A stretch of 64,000 bases of DNA from NCBI RefSeq assembly GCF_014873755.1, contig NZ_JADBEG010000001.1, forward strand, positions 684,501 through 748,500. Direction: 5' to 3'. Of the stretch, positions 17,070 to 27,795 are shown piece by piece (position 1 is the stretch's first letter; each line of letters begins with the position of its first letter). The stretch is from Amycolatopsis lexingtonensis. Its GTDB lineage: Bacteria > Actinomycetota > Actinomycetes > Mycobacteriales > Pseudonocardiaceae. The notes under the pieces were generated by a model. It was given only the letters and a program-made list of their open reading frames with translations. It was not told the origin of the DNA and searched no databases. The translations under genes were made by a program, and so were the position numbers.

Positions 17070-17300
17070 ATGACGGCCGAAGAGCTGATGATCGAGTTCG
17101 CGCTGACCCGGCTGGACCACCCGGACCTCGACCTGGAGGAGATCGCGGCGCTGGTCGTCCGCCGGGGCGGGCCGGAGCGCGAGCTGGAGTTCGCGTCCCG
17201 CAACCTGGCCGACCGCGGCGAGCTGCGCGGCACGGCCTTCCGGACGGCGGTGGAGCACGTGCTGCGGGTGGTGCTCACCCTGCGCGGCCCCTCGGACTAG
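17070..17300 (+). CDS. small helical hypothetical protein (76 aa)
   Basis: The start at ATG 17070 has a GGGAGGAG Shine-Dalgarno about 7 nt upstream. An in-frame ATG at 16959 would add a Gly/Arg-rich stretch of low coding character. The protein is acidic and mostly helical (EELMIEFALTRLDHPDLDLE, EEIAALVVRRGG). I do not recognise the family. It is divergent from the methyltransferase. Confidence 0.5.
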   Translation: MTAEELMIEFALTRLDHPDLDLEEIAALVVRRGGPERELEFASRNLADRGELRGTAFRTAVEHVLRVVLTLRGPSD

Positions 17301-17313
17301 CGCACCCGGTCCG

Positions 17314-17371
17314 GCGGTGTCTTGAATGAGTCATTCAGGACCTCCGAAGACCTGAATGAGTCATTCAAGAC
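17314..17371. repeat. dispersed 58-bp palindromic repeat, copy 1
   Basis: Two inverted 21-bp arms (17318/19-17339 and about 17351-17371) flank an 11-nt spacer. Each arm contains the 15-bp palindrome TGAATGAGTCATTCA. The same 58 bases occur at 47954-48011 with a single change. In this copy the right arm has GAGTC where perfect pairing needs GACTC. The element lies in the gap between a small gene and the 3' end of a ROK gene. Confidence 0.8.
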
Positions 17372-17377
17372 CGCTCG

Positions 17378-17446
17378 GGCGCCGGTGGCCGTCCGGTGCA
17401 GGCCGCGGCGGTCGAAGGTCAGTTGGCGGGCTGTGCCCAGTGCCGC
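17378..17446. repeat. partial duplication of the ROK repressor 3' end
   Basis: About 69 bases at 17378-17446 repeat 17465-17533, which encode the last residues of the ROK regulator, at a constant offset of 87 bp with roughly seven substitutions and no gaps. The extra copy lies beyond the stop codon, next to the 58-bp palindrome, and is not translated as part of the gene. It looks like a scar of duplication or element insertion. Confidence 0.7.
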
Positions 17447-17461
17447 GGCGTCCGTACCTCC

Positions 17462-18673
17462 TCAGGCGCCGGTGGCCGCCCGGTGCAGGCCGCGGCGGTC
17501 GAAGACCAGTTCGCGGGCCGTGCCCAGCGCCGTCGCGATCGCGCCCGCCAGGACCGCGTCCTCACCCAGCTGGCCCGCCACGATCTCCGGGACCACCGGG
17601 ATCGTCGCCGCCAGCGCGCGGCGCATCGGCTCGGCCAGGAGGTCCGCGTTGCCGCCGATACCGCCGCCCAGCACGATCAGGCGCGGGTCCAGGACCGCCG
17701 TCACCGCCGAGACCACGTACGCCAGCTTCTCCGCTTCCTCCTCAACCACGGCGAGCGCCCGCGCGTCGCCCGCGCGGGCCAACCGGAACACGTCCTTCGC
17801 GGTGCGCGCCTTCGTCAGGCCCCGCGCCCGGGCCGCGTCGACGACGGCCTGGCCCGCGGCCGCCGTTTCGACCGGGCCGGGGCGGCGGGCGGCCGCTCCC
17901 GCCGGCAGCGGGCCGTAGGGCAGGTCCGCGATCTCGCCCGCCGCGCCGTGCGCGCCGCGGAACAGCTTGCCCTCGACCAGCAGGCCCATGCCGATGCCGG
18001 TGCCGATGGTCAGGCACACCAGCACGTCGACGCCGAGTGCCGCGCCGAGGGCGTGCTCGCCGACCGCGCACAGGTTCGCGTCGTTCTCCACCACCACGTC
18101 CGAGCCGGCGGCGGCCAGTGCCGCGACGAGTTCGTGCAGCAGCCCGCGCCGCTCCCAGCCCGGCAGGTTGGGCGCGCGGTGCACGGTGCCGGACGCCGGG
18201 TCGGGGACGCCGGGGGTGCCGACGACCGTCGACACGACTTCGTGCGGCCGCAGCCCGGCCGCGGCCACCGCGCGTTCGACTGATTCGCTCACCGTGCGCA
18301 CCAGCGCGCTCGCCGAGCGGCACCGGTTGGGCTCGTCGAACCGGGTGACGATGCTGCCTTCGAGGTCGGCCACGGCGATCCGGATCGCGCGCCGCCCGAT
18401 GTCGACGCCGACGACGTGCCCGGCGTCCGGCGCGGCCTGGTAGACGACGGCCGCGCGCCCCGGCCCGGACAGGCTGCGCCCAGTGGTCCGGACCAGTCCG
18501 TGCTGCTCGAGGTCGAGCAGCGCCTGTCCCACCGTGGGTTTCGAAAGTCCCGTGTCCGCCGCGATCTGCGGCCGCGTCGCCTCGCCGTGGCCGCGCAGCC
18601 GGTCCAGGACCAGGCGCTGGTTGAGCGCCCGCATGTTCGCCGGGGTTCCCACCTGCGGCCCGTTTTGCCCCAC
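17462..18673 (-). CDS. ROK family transcriptional repressor (NagC/XylR type)
   Basis: A 403-residue regulator. Residues about 15-75 form a winged HTH (RPQIAADTGLSKPTVGQALLDLE, seen as ADTGLSKPTVGQALL). A ROK sugar-binding domain follows: VGVDIGRRAIR, ENDANLCAVGEH and LTIGTGIGMGLL with GAHGAAGEI. The zinc-binding Cys cluster of active ROK kinases is missing. Such proteins release DNA when they bind a sugar. The GTG start has AGGAGG 5-6 nt upstream. It is divergent from the APC-GH2-ROK kinase operon, which it most likely controls. Confidence 0.88.
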   Translation of the reverse strand: MGQNGPQVGTPANMRALNQRLVLDRLRGHGEATRPQIAADTGLSKPTVGQALLDLEQHGLVRTTGRSLSGPGRAAVVYQAAPDAGHVVGVDIGRRAIRIAVADLEGSIVTRFDEPNRCRSASALVRTVSESVERAVAAAGLRPHEVVSTVVGTPGVPDPASGTVHRAPNLPGWERRGLLHELVAALAAAGSDVVVENDANLCAVGEHALGAALGVDVLVCLTIGTGIGMGLLVEGKLFRGAHGAAGEIADLPYGPLPAGAAARRPGPVETAAAGQAVVDAARARGLTKARTAKDVFRLARAGDARALAVVEEEAEKLAYVVSAVTAVLDPRLIVLGGGIGGNADLLAEPMRRALAATIPVVPEIVAGQLGEDAVLAGAIATALGTARELVFDRRGLHRAATGA

Positions 18674-18734
18674 TCAGTCCTCCTGTGTTGCCGCAAGTTT
18701 ATCCACGGAACTCTTCCGGCCCCGCTCGTTCTAT

Positions 18735-18753
18735 GTTAAGAAACTTTACTAAC
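18735..18753 (+). promoter_or_regulatory. ROK-type operator upstream of the GH2 operon
   Basis: GTTAAGAAACTTTACTAAC (18735-18753) is an imperfect palindrome (GTTA-n-AA...TT-n-TAAC) of the TTAGTAAA/TTTACTAA form known for actinobacterial ROK regulators. It lies 20 bases before the GTG of the permease and 62 bases from the ROK start, so it can serve both promoters. Confidence 0.65.
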
Positions 18754-18772
18754 TACTAGCCGGAGGCACGCC

Positions 18773-20196
<1,424 letters not shown>

Positions 20197-20200
<4 letters not shown>

Positions 20201-23001
20201 CCCGGAAGCTCGCGGCCCTCGCCGCGCTGCTCCTCGTGCCCGGCGTGCTGAGCGTGGCCGCGCCGGCGTCCGCGCAGCCGGACTTCGCGAAGCCGCACGG
20301 GCAGACCACCATCGGCACGCGGGGCTGGCAGGTCCTCACGACCGCGAAGGTCAAGGACGGCGGCGAAAAGGTCTCCACCCCGGGGTACGCCACCCGCGGC
20401 TGGCTGCCGGTGAAGCCGGACGACGCCGGCGCGCCCGGCACCGAGATCGCCGCGCTCGTCCAGAACGGCCAGTGCCCGGACGTCTTCTTCTCCGACAACC
20501 TGCGCAAGTGCTTCGGGTACGTCGACAAGCTCGGCCCCGTCGTCACGAAGCCGTTCTCGGACCCGTGGTGGTACCGCACCGACTTCACCCCGGACATCCG
20601 GCCCGGCCAGCACGCGAAGCTGACCATCCCGGGCATCGTCGGCGAGGGCGACGTCTGGGTGAACGGGAAGCTGGTCGCCACCAAGGACGTCGTGAGCGGC
20701 GCGTTCGCCGGTCACACCTTCGACGTCTCGAAGCTGGTGAAGCCGGGCAAGAACACCCTGGCGATCAAGGTCTACCCGAACGACCCGCTGAAGATGTACA
20801 CCCTCGACCAGGTCGACTGGGGCCAGATCCCGCCGGACAACAACACCGGCATCCAGTTCCCGCCGACACTGCAGGTGTCCGACGCGCTCACCGGCGACAA
20901 CGCCCACGTGGTGCAGGACAACGCGCCCGACCTGTCCAGCTCTTCGCTGACGGTGAAGGTGGACGTCACCAACGACACGGCCGCGCCGCAGACCGGTGAC
21001 GTCGCCGCGACGATCACCCCGCCGTCGGGCGAGCCGATCGTCGTCGGGCAGCGCGTGACGATCCCGGCGAACACCAAGCGGACGGTCGCGTTCGCGCCGG
21101 TGAAGATCGCGCACCCGCGGGTCTGGTGGCCGTACTCGATGGGTGACCAGCCGCTGTACACGCTGACCACCGCGGTCTCGCAGGACGGCGTGCTCTCGAC
21201 GTCGTCGAAGAGCACCTTCGGCATCCGCACGGTGACTTCGCGGCTGGTCGGGAAGTCCGCGGCGCTGCCCGAGGGCGCACGGCAGTTCACGATCAACGGC
21301 AAGGACTTCGTGTTCCGCGGCGGCGGGTTCGCGCCGGACCTGTTCCTGCGCTACGACTCCGCCGACACCGCGCACCAGATCGCGCTGATCAAGAACCTGG
21401 GCCTGTCCGGCGTCCGGCTCGAAGGCCACGACATGCCGCAGGACTTCTACGACCAGGCCGACCGCGCCGGGCTGTTGGTCATCGGCGGGTTCCTCTGCTG
21501 CGACGCGTGGCAGCCCGAGGACGCCTCGAAGCTGACCGAGCGCGACTACCGGATCATGCACGACTCCGCGTACACCATCGCGCAAATGGAACGGAACCAC
21601 CCGAGCGTCTTCAACTACGGCTGGAGCGACAACGAGCCGGTGCCGCGCCAGGAGTCCGAGACGCTGAAGGCGTTCAAGGAAGCCGACTTCCAGGTCCCGG
21701 TGATCGCTTCGGCGGAGTACAAGAGCACGCCGACGCTGGGCCAGTCCGGGGAGAAGGAGGGACCGTACGACTGGGTCCCGCCGTCCTACTGGTACGACAG
21801 CTCGCACTTCGACGCCGAGGATTCCTCCCGCACGAACGCCGGTGGCGCGTGGGGCTTCGCGAGCGAGCAGAGCGCCGGGCACACCGTGCCGACGCTCGAC
21901 TCGATCAAGCGGTTCCTCTCGCCCGCCGAGCAGGCGAAGCTCTGGCAGGACCCGGCGTACAACCAGTACCACGCGAACTTCGAGCCGGGACACGGTGGTT
22001 ACGCGTTCGGCACGTTGTACACGCTCGACCAGTCGATCCAGCGGCGGTACGGCAAGTGGAACTCGCTGGAGTCCTATGTGGACCTGGCGAACATCGCGAA
22101 CTACGAAAACACCCGTTCGCAGTTCGAGGCGTTCCTGCACCACTCGAAGGACAAGGACAGCCCGTCGACCGGCGTCGTCTACTGGCAGCTGAACAAGGGC
22201 TGGCCGACGCTGCTGTGGTCGCTCTACAACGACGACGGCGACCAGGCGGGCGCGTTCTTCGGCGCCAAGAAGGCGAACAAGCCGCTGCACGCGCTCTACG
22301 GCTACGACAACGGGTCCGTGACGCTCGACAACCTCGGCGCGGCCACGCAGTCCGGGCTTTCGGTGCAAGCCCGCGTGCTCGACACCGCGGGCAAGGTCCT
22401 CGACGACCAGACCGCTTCCGGGATTTCGCTCGCCTCACAGGGAGTGCGCACCGGGGTGCTGAAGCCGAAGGTGCCCGCCGAGACGAAGGCGCCGGCGAAG
22501 GCGCAGGTCTACTTCGTCGAGCTGCAGGTCAAGCAGGGCGGGAAGGTCGTGGACCGGAACGTCTACTGGCTCTCGACGCAGAAGGACGTCGTCGACTGGG
22601 GCAAGACGCTGGGCAACCCGCAGGCGACGCTGTCGCAGTACGGCAACCTGCAGGCGCTGCAGAACCTGCCGAAGTCGCAGGTCGGCGCGGTGGCGTCGAC
22701 GCGGCGGAGCGGCGGCGACCTCGTCACCACGGTGACGGTGACCAACACGGCGAAGACGCCGGGCGCGGCGTTCTTCCTGCGGGCCGACGTCCGCCGCGGG
22801 ACGCCGGACGGCCGTGAGGCTGCGGGGGACAACCAGCTCGCGAACGCGACCTGGGACGACAACGACATCACGCTGTGGCCGGGCCAGTCGCAGACGCTGA
22901 CGGTGACGTACCGGGCGTCCGACCTGCGGGGCGCGGCGCCGGTGATCAGCGTCGACGGGCTGAACACGGGCCGGATCGTGGTGCGGGGGAGCGGCGCGTG
23001 A
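20197..23001 (+). CDS. secreted GH2 glycosidase, exo-beta-D-glucosaminidase-like
   Basis: A 934-residue enzyme with a signal peptide ending at ASAQP (about residue 27). GH2 layout follows: sugar-binding jelly roll (WWYRTDF, GDVWVNGKLVA), Ig-like domain, (beta/alpha)8 barrel, then C-terminal beta domains. Barrel landmarks are the NHPSVFNYGWSDNEP segment (D478, E480) and GFASEQSAG (E557). This spacing and the SDNE form resemble the CsxA branch of GH2, in which Asp and Glu are catalytic. The ROK repressor and ROK kinase neighbours suggest released glucosamine or another monosaccharide is sensed and phosphorylated. A mannosidase-like specificity cannot be excluded. It is GTGA-coupled to the kinase. 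Confidence 0.85.
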
Positions 23002-23888
23002 GCGAGGACCGGATTCTCGGCATCGACTTCGGCGGCACGAAGGTGGCGCTGGGGCTCGCCGGCCGCGACGGCACCCTGCTGGCCACGCGCCGGCTGGACA
23101 CCGACGCGCAGGCGGGGGCCGAGCAGGTGGTGGTGCGTGCGCTCGCCGCGGCCCGGTCGCTCCTGGCCGAGTCGGGGGCCGCGCCGGCCGCCATCGGCGT
23201 CGTCAGCCCGGGGATCGTGCTGCCGGACCGGATCCTGCTCGCGCCGAACGTGCCGGGCTGGGAGCAGCTGCGCCTGGCGGAGCTGGTGGCCGCGGAGTTC
23301 CCGGACGTGCCGATCTCGGTGGGCACGGACGCGAAGGCGGCGGCACTGGCGGAATGGCGCTGGGGCGCGCTGGCCGGCGCCGACCCGGCGGTGTTCCTGT
23401 CCCTGGGCACGGGCATCGCGGCAGCGGTGCTGGTCGGCGGCCGGGTGCTGACCGGCGCCAACGGAGCTGCGGGCGAGATCGGGTACAACCTGCTCTCGCC
23501 GCAGGACACCGAGGGCTTCGCGAGCGGAGCGGCGCCGCTCGAGGAAGCCGTCGGTGGACGTGGGCTGGGCGGCCGGGCAAGCGACTTGCTCGGCCGCCCG
23601 GTCACCGCCGGCGAACTGTTCGCACTGGCCAAGGAGAACGTCGAGGCCAAGGAACTGGTGACGGCGGCGCTCGACGAGCTGTCGATGCACGTGGCCAACC
23701 TGGCGATCTTCCTGGACCCCCAGCGCATCGCGGTCGGCGGAGGGTTGGTCCGCTCGGCGGACGTCCTGCTGCCGGCACTGGCGGACCGGCTGGCGCACGC
23801 GGTCCCGTTCCCGCCGGAGCTGGTATCGGCCCGGTTCGACCAGGACGCGTCGTTGCTGGGCGCGGTGGCACTGGCACTGGGCGAGTAG
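22998..23888 (+). CDS. ROK family sugar kinase
   Basis: A 296-residue ROK protein without HTH. The N-terminal phosphate loop is GIDFGGTKVALGL. TDAKAAALAEW replaces the usual ENDANA stretch, LSLGTGIAAAVLVGGR is the second phosphate motif, and GANGAAGEIG follows. The CxCGxxGC zinc motif found in bacterial glucokinases and NagK is replaced by NLLSPQDTEGFASGAAPLEE. It is therefore a zinc-less ROK like some actinobacterial and plant-associated members. It probably phosphorylates the monosaccharide freed by the GH2 enzyme. The GTG overlaps that gene's stop. Confidence 0.85.
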   Translation: MSEDRILGIDFGGTKVALGLAGRDGTLLATRRLDTDAQAGAEQVVVRALAAARSLLAESGAAPAAIGVVSPGIVLPDRILLAPNVPGWEQLRLAELVAAEFPDVPISVGTDAKAAALAEWRWGALAGADPAVFLSLGTGIAAAVLVGGRVLTGANGAAGEIGYNLLSPQDTEGFASGAAPLEEAVGGRGLGGRASDLLGRPVTAGELFALAKENVEAKELVTAALDELSMHVANLAIFLDPQRIAVGGGLVRSADVLLPALADRLAHAVPFPPELVSARFDQDASLLGAVALALGE

Positions 23889-23995
23889 CCGTCCGGGTGA
23901 CGCGCCGGTGCCCCGACCCGGCGCGCCACCCGGCATCACGTAACGGCGGCTCGCGTCTCCGCGACCTTCCCGGGCAGGAAAGCCCGAGGGGAACC

Positions 23996-24733
23996 ATGGA
24001 CGCGATCAACGACTTCATCGAGCAGTACCTCAAGGGGCCGGACGACCTGATCGAGATGGTGCTCGGCTGGTCGCTCTTCCCCGGCATCGTGCTGACCCTG
24101 TTCCTCTTGCACGGTTTCGTCACGTCGTGGCTGGACGTCGGCAAGAAGACGATCAAGGCGGCCCGTGCGGCGAAGGAGATCGGCGGCCGGATCACCGGCA
24201 CACCGCGCGGACGGCTGGGCGCCGCGCTCGGGGTGACCGCGCTGGTGCTCGTCCTGGAAGCGGCGTGGGCGTTCGCCGCCGTCGTGATGGGCAACATCCT
24301 CTACTACGCCTACTACAAGGCTCCCGCCGAATTCCCGGACCCGCAGCACAACTTCCTCAGCCTGCCGCCGCACGGGCTCTTCTACCGGATCGACTGGCTG
24401 GGCTACAGCTTCTTCAGCTCGATCTACGTGCCGCTGCTGCTGGTCCTGCTCGCCCTCACGGTGGCGCGGCCGGCGTGGATCGGCAACCTCGGCGTGTGGG
24501 TCGCGAACCTGCCCATGATCGTGCTGGTGGTGACCACCGTGTTCGTGGTCTTCATCGAGCTGGTCCTCGACGTCTGGTTCGGCGGCGCGCCGATCGCGAA
24601 GTACCCCGAACTGGCGTGGCAGGGAAGTTTCCTCGGGGTCGCGGCCGTCTTCGCGCTCGCCTCGCTCGCCGCGTTCTCGGCGGCGGCCCGGCTGCGCGGC
24701 CACTGGGCGGTACTGCTCGCCCGCCCGGCCTAG
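23996..24733 (+). CDS. integral membrane protein of unknown function (245 aa)
   Basis: Five or so predicted membrane segments: LFPGIVLTLFLLHGFV, ALGVTALVLVLEAAWAFAAV, SIYVPLLLVLLALTV, LPMIVLVVTTVFVVFIELV and FLGVAAVFALASLAAFSAAA. A soluble loop of about 40 residues rich in aromatic residues (YYAYYKAPAEFPDPQHN) lies between the second and third. I do not recognise the family. The GAGGGG Shine-Dalgarno precedes ATG 23996 by 5 nt. Its stop overlaps the stop of the convergent MFS gene. Confidence 0.7.
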   Translation: MDAINDFIEQYLKGPDDLIEMVLGWSLFPGIVLTLFLLHGFVTSWLDVGKKTIKAARAAKEIGGRITGTPRGRLGAALGVTALVLVLEAAWAFAAVVMGNILYYAYYKAPAEFPDPQHNFLSLPPHGLFYRIDWLGYSFFSSIYVPLLLVLLALTVARPAWIGNLGVWVANLPMIVLVVTTVFVVFIELVLDVWFGGAPIAKYPELAWQGSFLGVAAVFALASLAAFSAAARLRGHWAVLLARPA

Positions 24734-25938
24734 GCTCCGGCCGCCGCCAGTTCCTCGGTCCGCCGGAACGCCGCCGGCGAAAGCTGGAACCACACCAGGA
24801 CCGCGCTCAGCGCCTGCACCGCGGCCACCACCACCCAGACGCCCCGCAGACTCCAGTGCGCCGCGACCAGCCCGCCGGTCAGCGCGCCCAGCGGCGTCAG
24901 CCCCCAGGCCAGCGCCCGGTGGCTGGTCAGCACCCGGCCCAGCAGCGGGGCCGGAGTGAAGCGCTGGCGGCTGGACTGCGAACAGACGTTCCAGACCAGC
25001 ACCGTCGAGGTCAGGAACACCAGCACCACGCCGATCAGCGGCGGCCACGGTGGCAGCACGGCCAGCAGCAGCGGGGCCACCGCGCCCAGGCTCTGCGCCA
25101 GCCGCATCGACCACGAGTAGCCGAGGCGGTCGACGATCCGCTGGACCACGAACGACGACACCACCCAGCCGACGGCGAGGCAGGCCAGCAGCAGGCCGTA
25201 GCCGACCGAGCCGACGTGCAGGATCTGCGTCGCGTACAGCACGAACATCGAGTTGCCGGCGCTGGCGGCGAACGACCCCAGCGCGACGTTCAGCGTGATC
25301 GACCGCAGCAGCGGCGTCCGCACCAGGTGGGTGAGCCCGGCCGAGAGGTCCCGCAGCGGGTGGGTGCGCGCGGCGACCACGGACGTCGACGGGATGCGCC
25401 GGGTCAGCAGCAGCGCCAGCAGCGCGAACGCGGCCGCCAGCCAGGCGGGCGCTCCGGTGGACACGGCGACGAGGAAGCCGGTCAGCGGCGGCACGACGAA
25501 CTGCACCACGCCCCGGTCGATCACCGTCAGCCGCGCGTTGGCGTGGGCCAGGCGGTCCGGTTCGACGAGTTCGGGCACCAGCGCCCCGCTCGCGCCGTCC
25601 CCGAGCACCTGCGCCGAGGTGACGACGAAGGCGACGACCAGCAGCACGGGCAGGCTCAGCACCCCCGCCGACGCGACGGCCCCGAGCACGAGCGCGGCCC
25701 CGACCTGCACGGCGTAGGCCCAGGCGAGCACGGCGGTCCGCCGCACGCGGTCGATGAGCACCCCGGCGAACAGCGACAGCAGCAGCCACGGCGCCTGCCC
25801 GGCGACGTTGACCAGCGAGATCTCCCGCGGGTCGGTCGTGACGGACACGGCGAGCAGCGGCAGCGCGGCCAGCATCAGCCCTTCGGCGGACGAACCGGAC
25901 ACCGCTACGGCCTGCAACCGGGCCCATCTGCTCGCCAT
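24730..25938 (-). CDS. MFS transporter, MFS_3 / enterobactin-exporter-like
   Basis: A 402-residue, 12-helix MFS protein of the EntS/MFS_3 kind. ALPLLAVSVTTDPREISLVN in helix 1 and the loop between helices 2 and 3, FAGVLIDRVRRTAVL, fit motif A. GDGASGALVPELV follows in helix 4-5. Such proteins export siderophores or drugs. Start at ATG 25938 (MASRWARLQ) rather than 25974, since the extra 12 residues are Gly/Arg-rich. No biosynthetic partner is adjacent. Confidence 0.82.
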   Translation of the reverse strand: MASRWARLQAVAVSGSSAEGLMLAALPLLAVSVTTDPREISLVNVAGQAPWLLLSLFAGVLIDRVRRTAVLAWAYAVQVGAALVLGAVASAGVLSLPVLLVVAFVVTSAQVLGDGASGALVPELVEPDRLAHANARLTVIDRGVVQFVVPPLTGFLVAVSTGAPAWLAAAFALLALLLTRRIPSTSVVAARTHPLRDLSAGLTHLVRTPLLRSITLNVALGSFAASAGNSMFVLYATQILHVGSVGYGLLLACLAVGWVVSSFVVQRIVDRLGYSWSMRLAQSLGAVAPLLLAVLPPWPPLIGVVLVFLTSTVLVWNVCSQSSRQRFTPAPLLGRVLTSHRALAWGLTPLGALTGGLVAAHWSLRGVWVVVAAVQALSAVLVWFQLSPAAFRRTEELAAAGA

Positions 25939-25979
25939 GATCACCACCCTGCCGAAGACGGGCCCGCGACCCAAGCGAA

Positions 25980-27239
25980 TTACGGTTGACGCCGGCGCCC
26001 GAGGCGGTTCGCCAGCGGCGCCGACCCGATCCCGTGCAGCACCACGCTGCCCAGGACGCAGACCACGGTGATCGTCAGCACGATGTCCTCCTCACCCGTG
26101 GCGAGACCGTTGAGCGCGAGCAGCCCGAAGACGATCGACGTCGTCCCGCGGGGGCCGAGCGCGCCGATCAGGAACCGGTCGCGGCCCGACAGGTCCGTGC
26201 GGAGCAGAGACAGCACGACCGGGCCGATGCGCAGGACGGTGAGCGCGGCGAGGCAGAACACGACGACCTGCCAGCTCAGCCCGAACCGGACGACCAGCAC
26301 GCTGATCGCGCCGACCACGAACCACATGCCCATGGTCAGCAGGCCGGTGACCTCCTCCAGCAGCTGCAGCTCCGCCGTGGGGTCGGTCAGGATGTCGCGG
26401 GCCCGCCCCGGGACCTTGCGGATGTAGGAGGCGGCGCTGCCGCGGAAGACGTACCGGAACGCGATGCCGCAGACGAACGACGCCACGAAGCCGTTGCCGT
26501 CGATGGCGACGGTCGCCGCGTAGGCCAGCAGCGGGGTCGTCAGCACCGCGACCCGGCGGCCGTGCGCGGACGTCCAGCCCGCATGGGCGGCCAGGAACAG
26601 CAGGAGCCCGATCAACGCGCCGGTGGCGGCGCCCATGACGACCGCCTTGATCGCGAACGGCAGCGCCGTGGCCAGCGCGTCCTCCGCGGTGTTCTGCTGG
26701 TTGTCCGTCCGCGCCAGGATCAGCGCGAACAGGAACACCGGCGAGACCAGCCCGTCGTTGTAGCCGCTTTCGATGTTGAGCACGCCGCGCACCGGGGCCG
26801 GCAGGTTGCGGTCGCGGACCACGCGCTCGGCCGCGGCGAAGTCGCTCGGGATCACGATGCACGCGATCAGCAGGAGCAGCGGCCACGACAGGTCCGGCAG
26901 AAGCACGGCCCCGAGCAGCACCGCCAGCGCGATGCTCAGCGGCATGGCGATGAGCAGGACGCGCGCGACGAGGCCGGGGGAGCGGCCCCACAGCCGTCCG
27001 CCGCGGACCTCGGTGGCGTCGACGAACAGCAGCATCGCGAGGATGAGCTCGGCGACGTGCTGGGCGATCTCGGTGTTGAACACCTCGAGGACCGTGTCCG
27101 GCGCCACGGTCAGCGCGGCCGCGGCCCCGCACACCACCATGAGCACCGGGGCGGCGATGTTCCACCGGTCCAGCCGCGCCGCGAGCAGCGAGCGGAGTAG
27201 GAAGGCGGCCGAAAGCACCAGGAGTGCGGGGATGAACAT
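25980..27239 (-). CDS. CPA1 family Na+(K+)/H+ antiporter
   Basis: A 419-residue membrane antiporter of about 12 helices. Family motifs are LFVDATEVRGGRL in helix 3-4, IPSDFAAAERV in place of the usual TDP, NIESGYNDGLVSPVFLF (the ESxxNDG motif) and GALGPRGTTSIVFGLLAL near the end. It exchanges cytoplasmic Na+ or K+ for protons. The SDF in place of TDPA is unusual and may alter ion choice. The gene is separate from its neighbours, facing the same way as the stress protein gene downstream in order. Confidence 0.87.
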   Translation of the reverse strand: MFIPALLVLSAAFLLRSLLAARLDRWNIAAPVLMVVCGAAAALTVAPDTVLEVFNTEIAQHVAELILAMLLFVDATEVRGGRLWGRSPGLVARVLLIAMPLSIALAVLLGAVLLPDLSWPLLLLIACIVIPSDFAAAERVVRDRNLPAPVRGVLNIESGYNDGLVSPVFLFALILARTDNQQNTAEDALATALPFAIKAVVMGAATGALIGLLLFLAAHAGWTSAHGRRVAVLTTPLLAYAATVAIDGNGFVASFVCGIAFRYVFRGSAASYIRKVPGRARDILTDPTAELQLLEEVTGLLTMGMWFVVGAISVLVVRFGLSWQVVVFCLAALTVLRIGPVVLSLLRTDLSGRDRFLIGALGPRGTTSIVFGLLALNGLATGEEDIVLTITVVCVLGSVVLHGIGSAPLANRLGRRRQP

Positions 27240-27310
27240 CGGGCTCCACGGCTCGGTCTCGGCTTCGGGTCGCCGCCGAGCCTACCGTCCGATGTGGAGG
27301 GAGACGTGGC

Positions 27311-27784
27311 TCACGGGACCACGAGGACCGGCCAGTGACCCGCCCGGATGAGCTTCGTCGCGACCGAACCCGCGAACCGGTGCCCGGCCTTCTGGGACGC
27401 GCCGACCACCACCGTGTCGGCGTGGCAGCGATCCGCCGTGTCCCGGAGCGTCGCGTACGGGTCGCCGAACGACGTCACGAACGTGACCGGCACCCCCAGC
27501 TCCTCGGCCGCTTCGCGCATCTGGCCGCGCAGCTCCGCCGAGAGGTGGGTGGCCGTGTCGTGGTCGATCAGCGTCGCGACGGCCGGCCGCAGCGGCAGCA
27601 GGGGAGCGTGGGCGGCGACGAAGGCGACGACCAGCCGGCTGCCTTGGCGCCGCGCCATGCCGAACGCGAACGCCGCCGCCCGCATGGCGGTGTCGGTGCC
27701 GTCCACCCCGGCCAGGATGGCCCGCGCCGCCGGGTCGCGGCGCGGGCCGAAGTGCTCCACAGTGGACTGGAACGCCCCCTCCAT
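27311..27784 (-). CDS. universal stress protein (UspA family)
   Basis: A 157-residue single-domain USP: AILAGVDGTDTAMRAAAFA at the start and a C-terminal VVVGASQKAGHRFAGSVATKLI, fitting the G-x2-G-x9-G(S/T) nucleotide loop with changes, then PVLVVP. The frame stays open far upstream, but codons before 27784 are shadows of the MFS and TetR genes. ATG 27784 has an AGGGG sequence 8 nt upstream. It starts 11 bases after the DHA2 exporter stop and may be cotranscribed with it. Confidence 0.85.
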   Translation of the reverse strand: MEGAFQSTVEHFGPRRDPAARAILAGVDGTDTAMRAAAFAFGMARRQGSRLVVAFVAAHAPLLPLRPAVATLIDHDTATHLSAELRGQMREAAEELGVPVTFVTSFGDPYATLRDTADRCHADTVVVGASQKAGHRFAGSVATKLIRAGHWPVLVVP

Positions 27785-27795
27785 CGGGTCCGCCC

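Noticed and set aside
17462..18673. ROK protein as an active glucokinase
   Set aside because: It has an N-terminal winged HTH and lacks the zinc cysteines, so it is a regulator.
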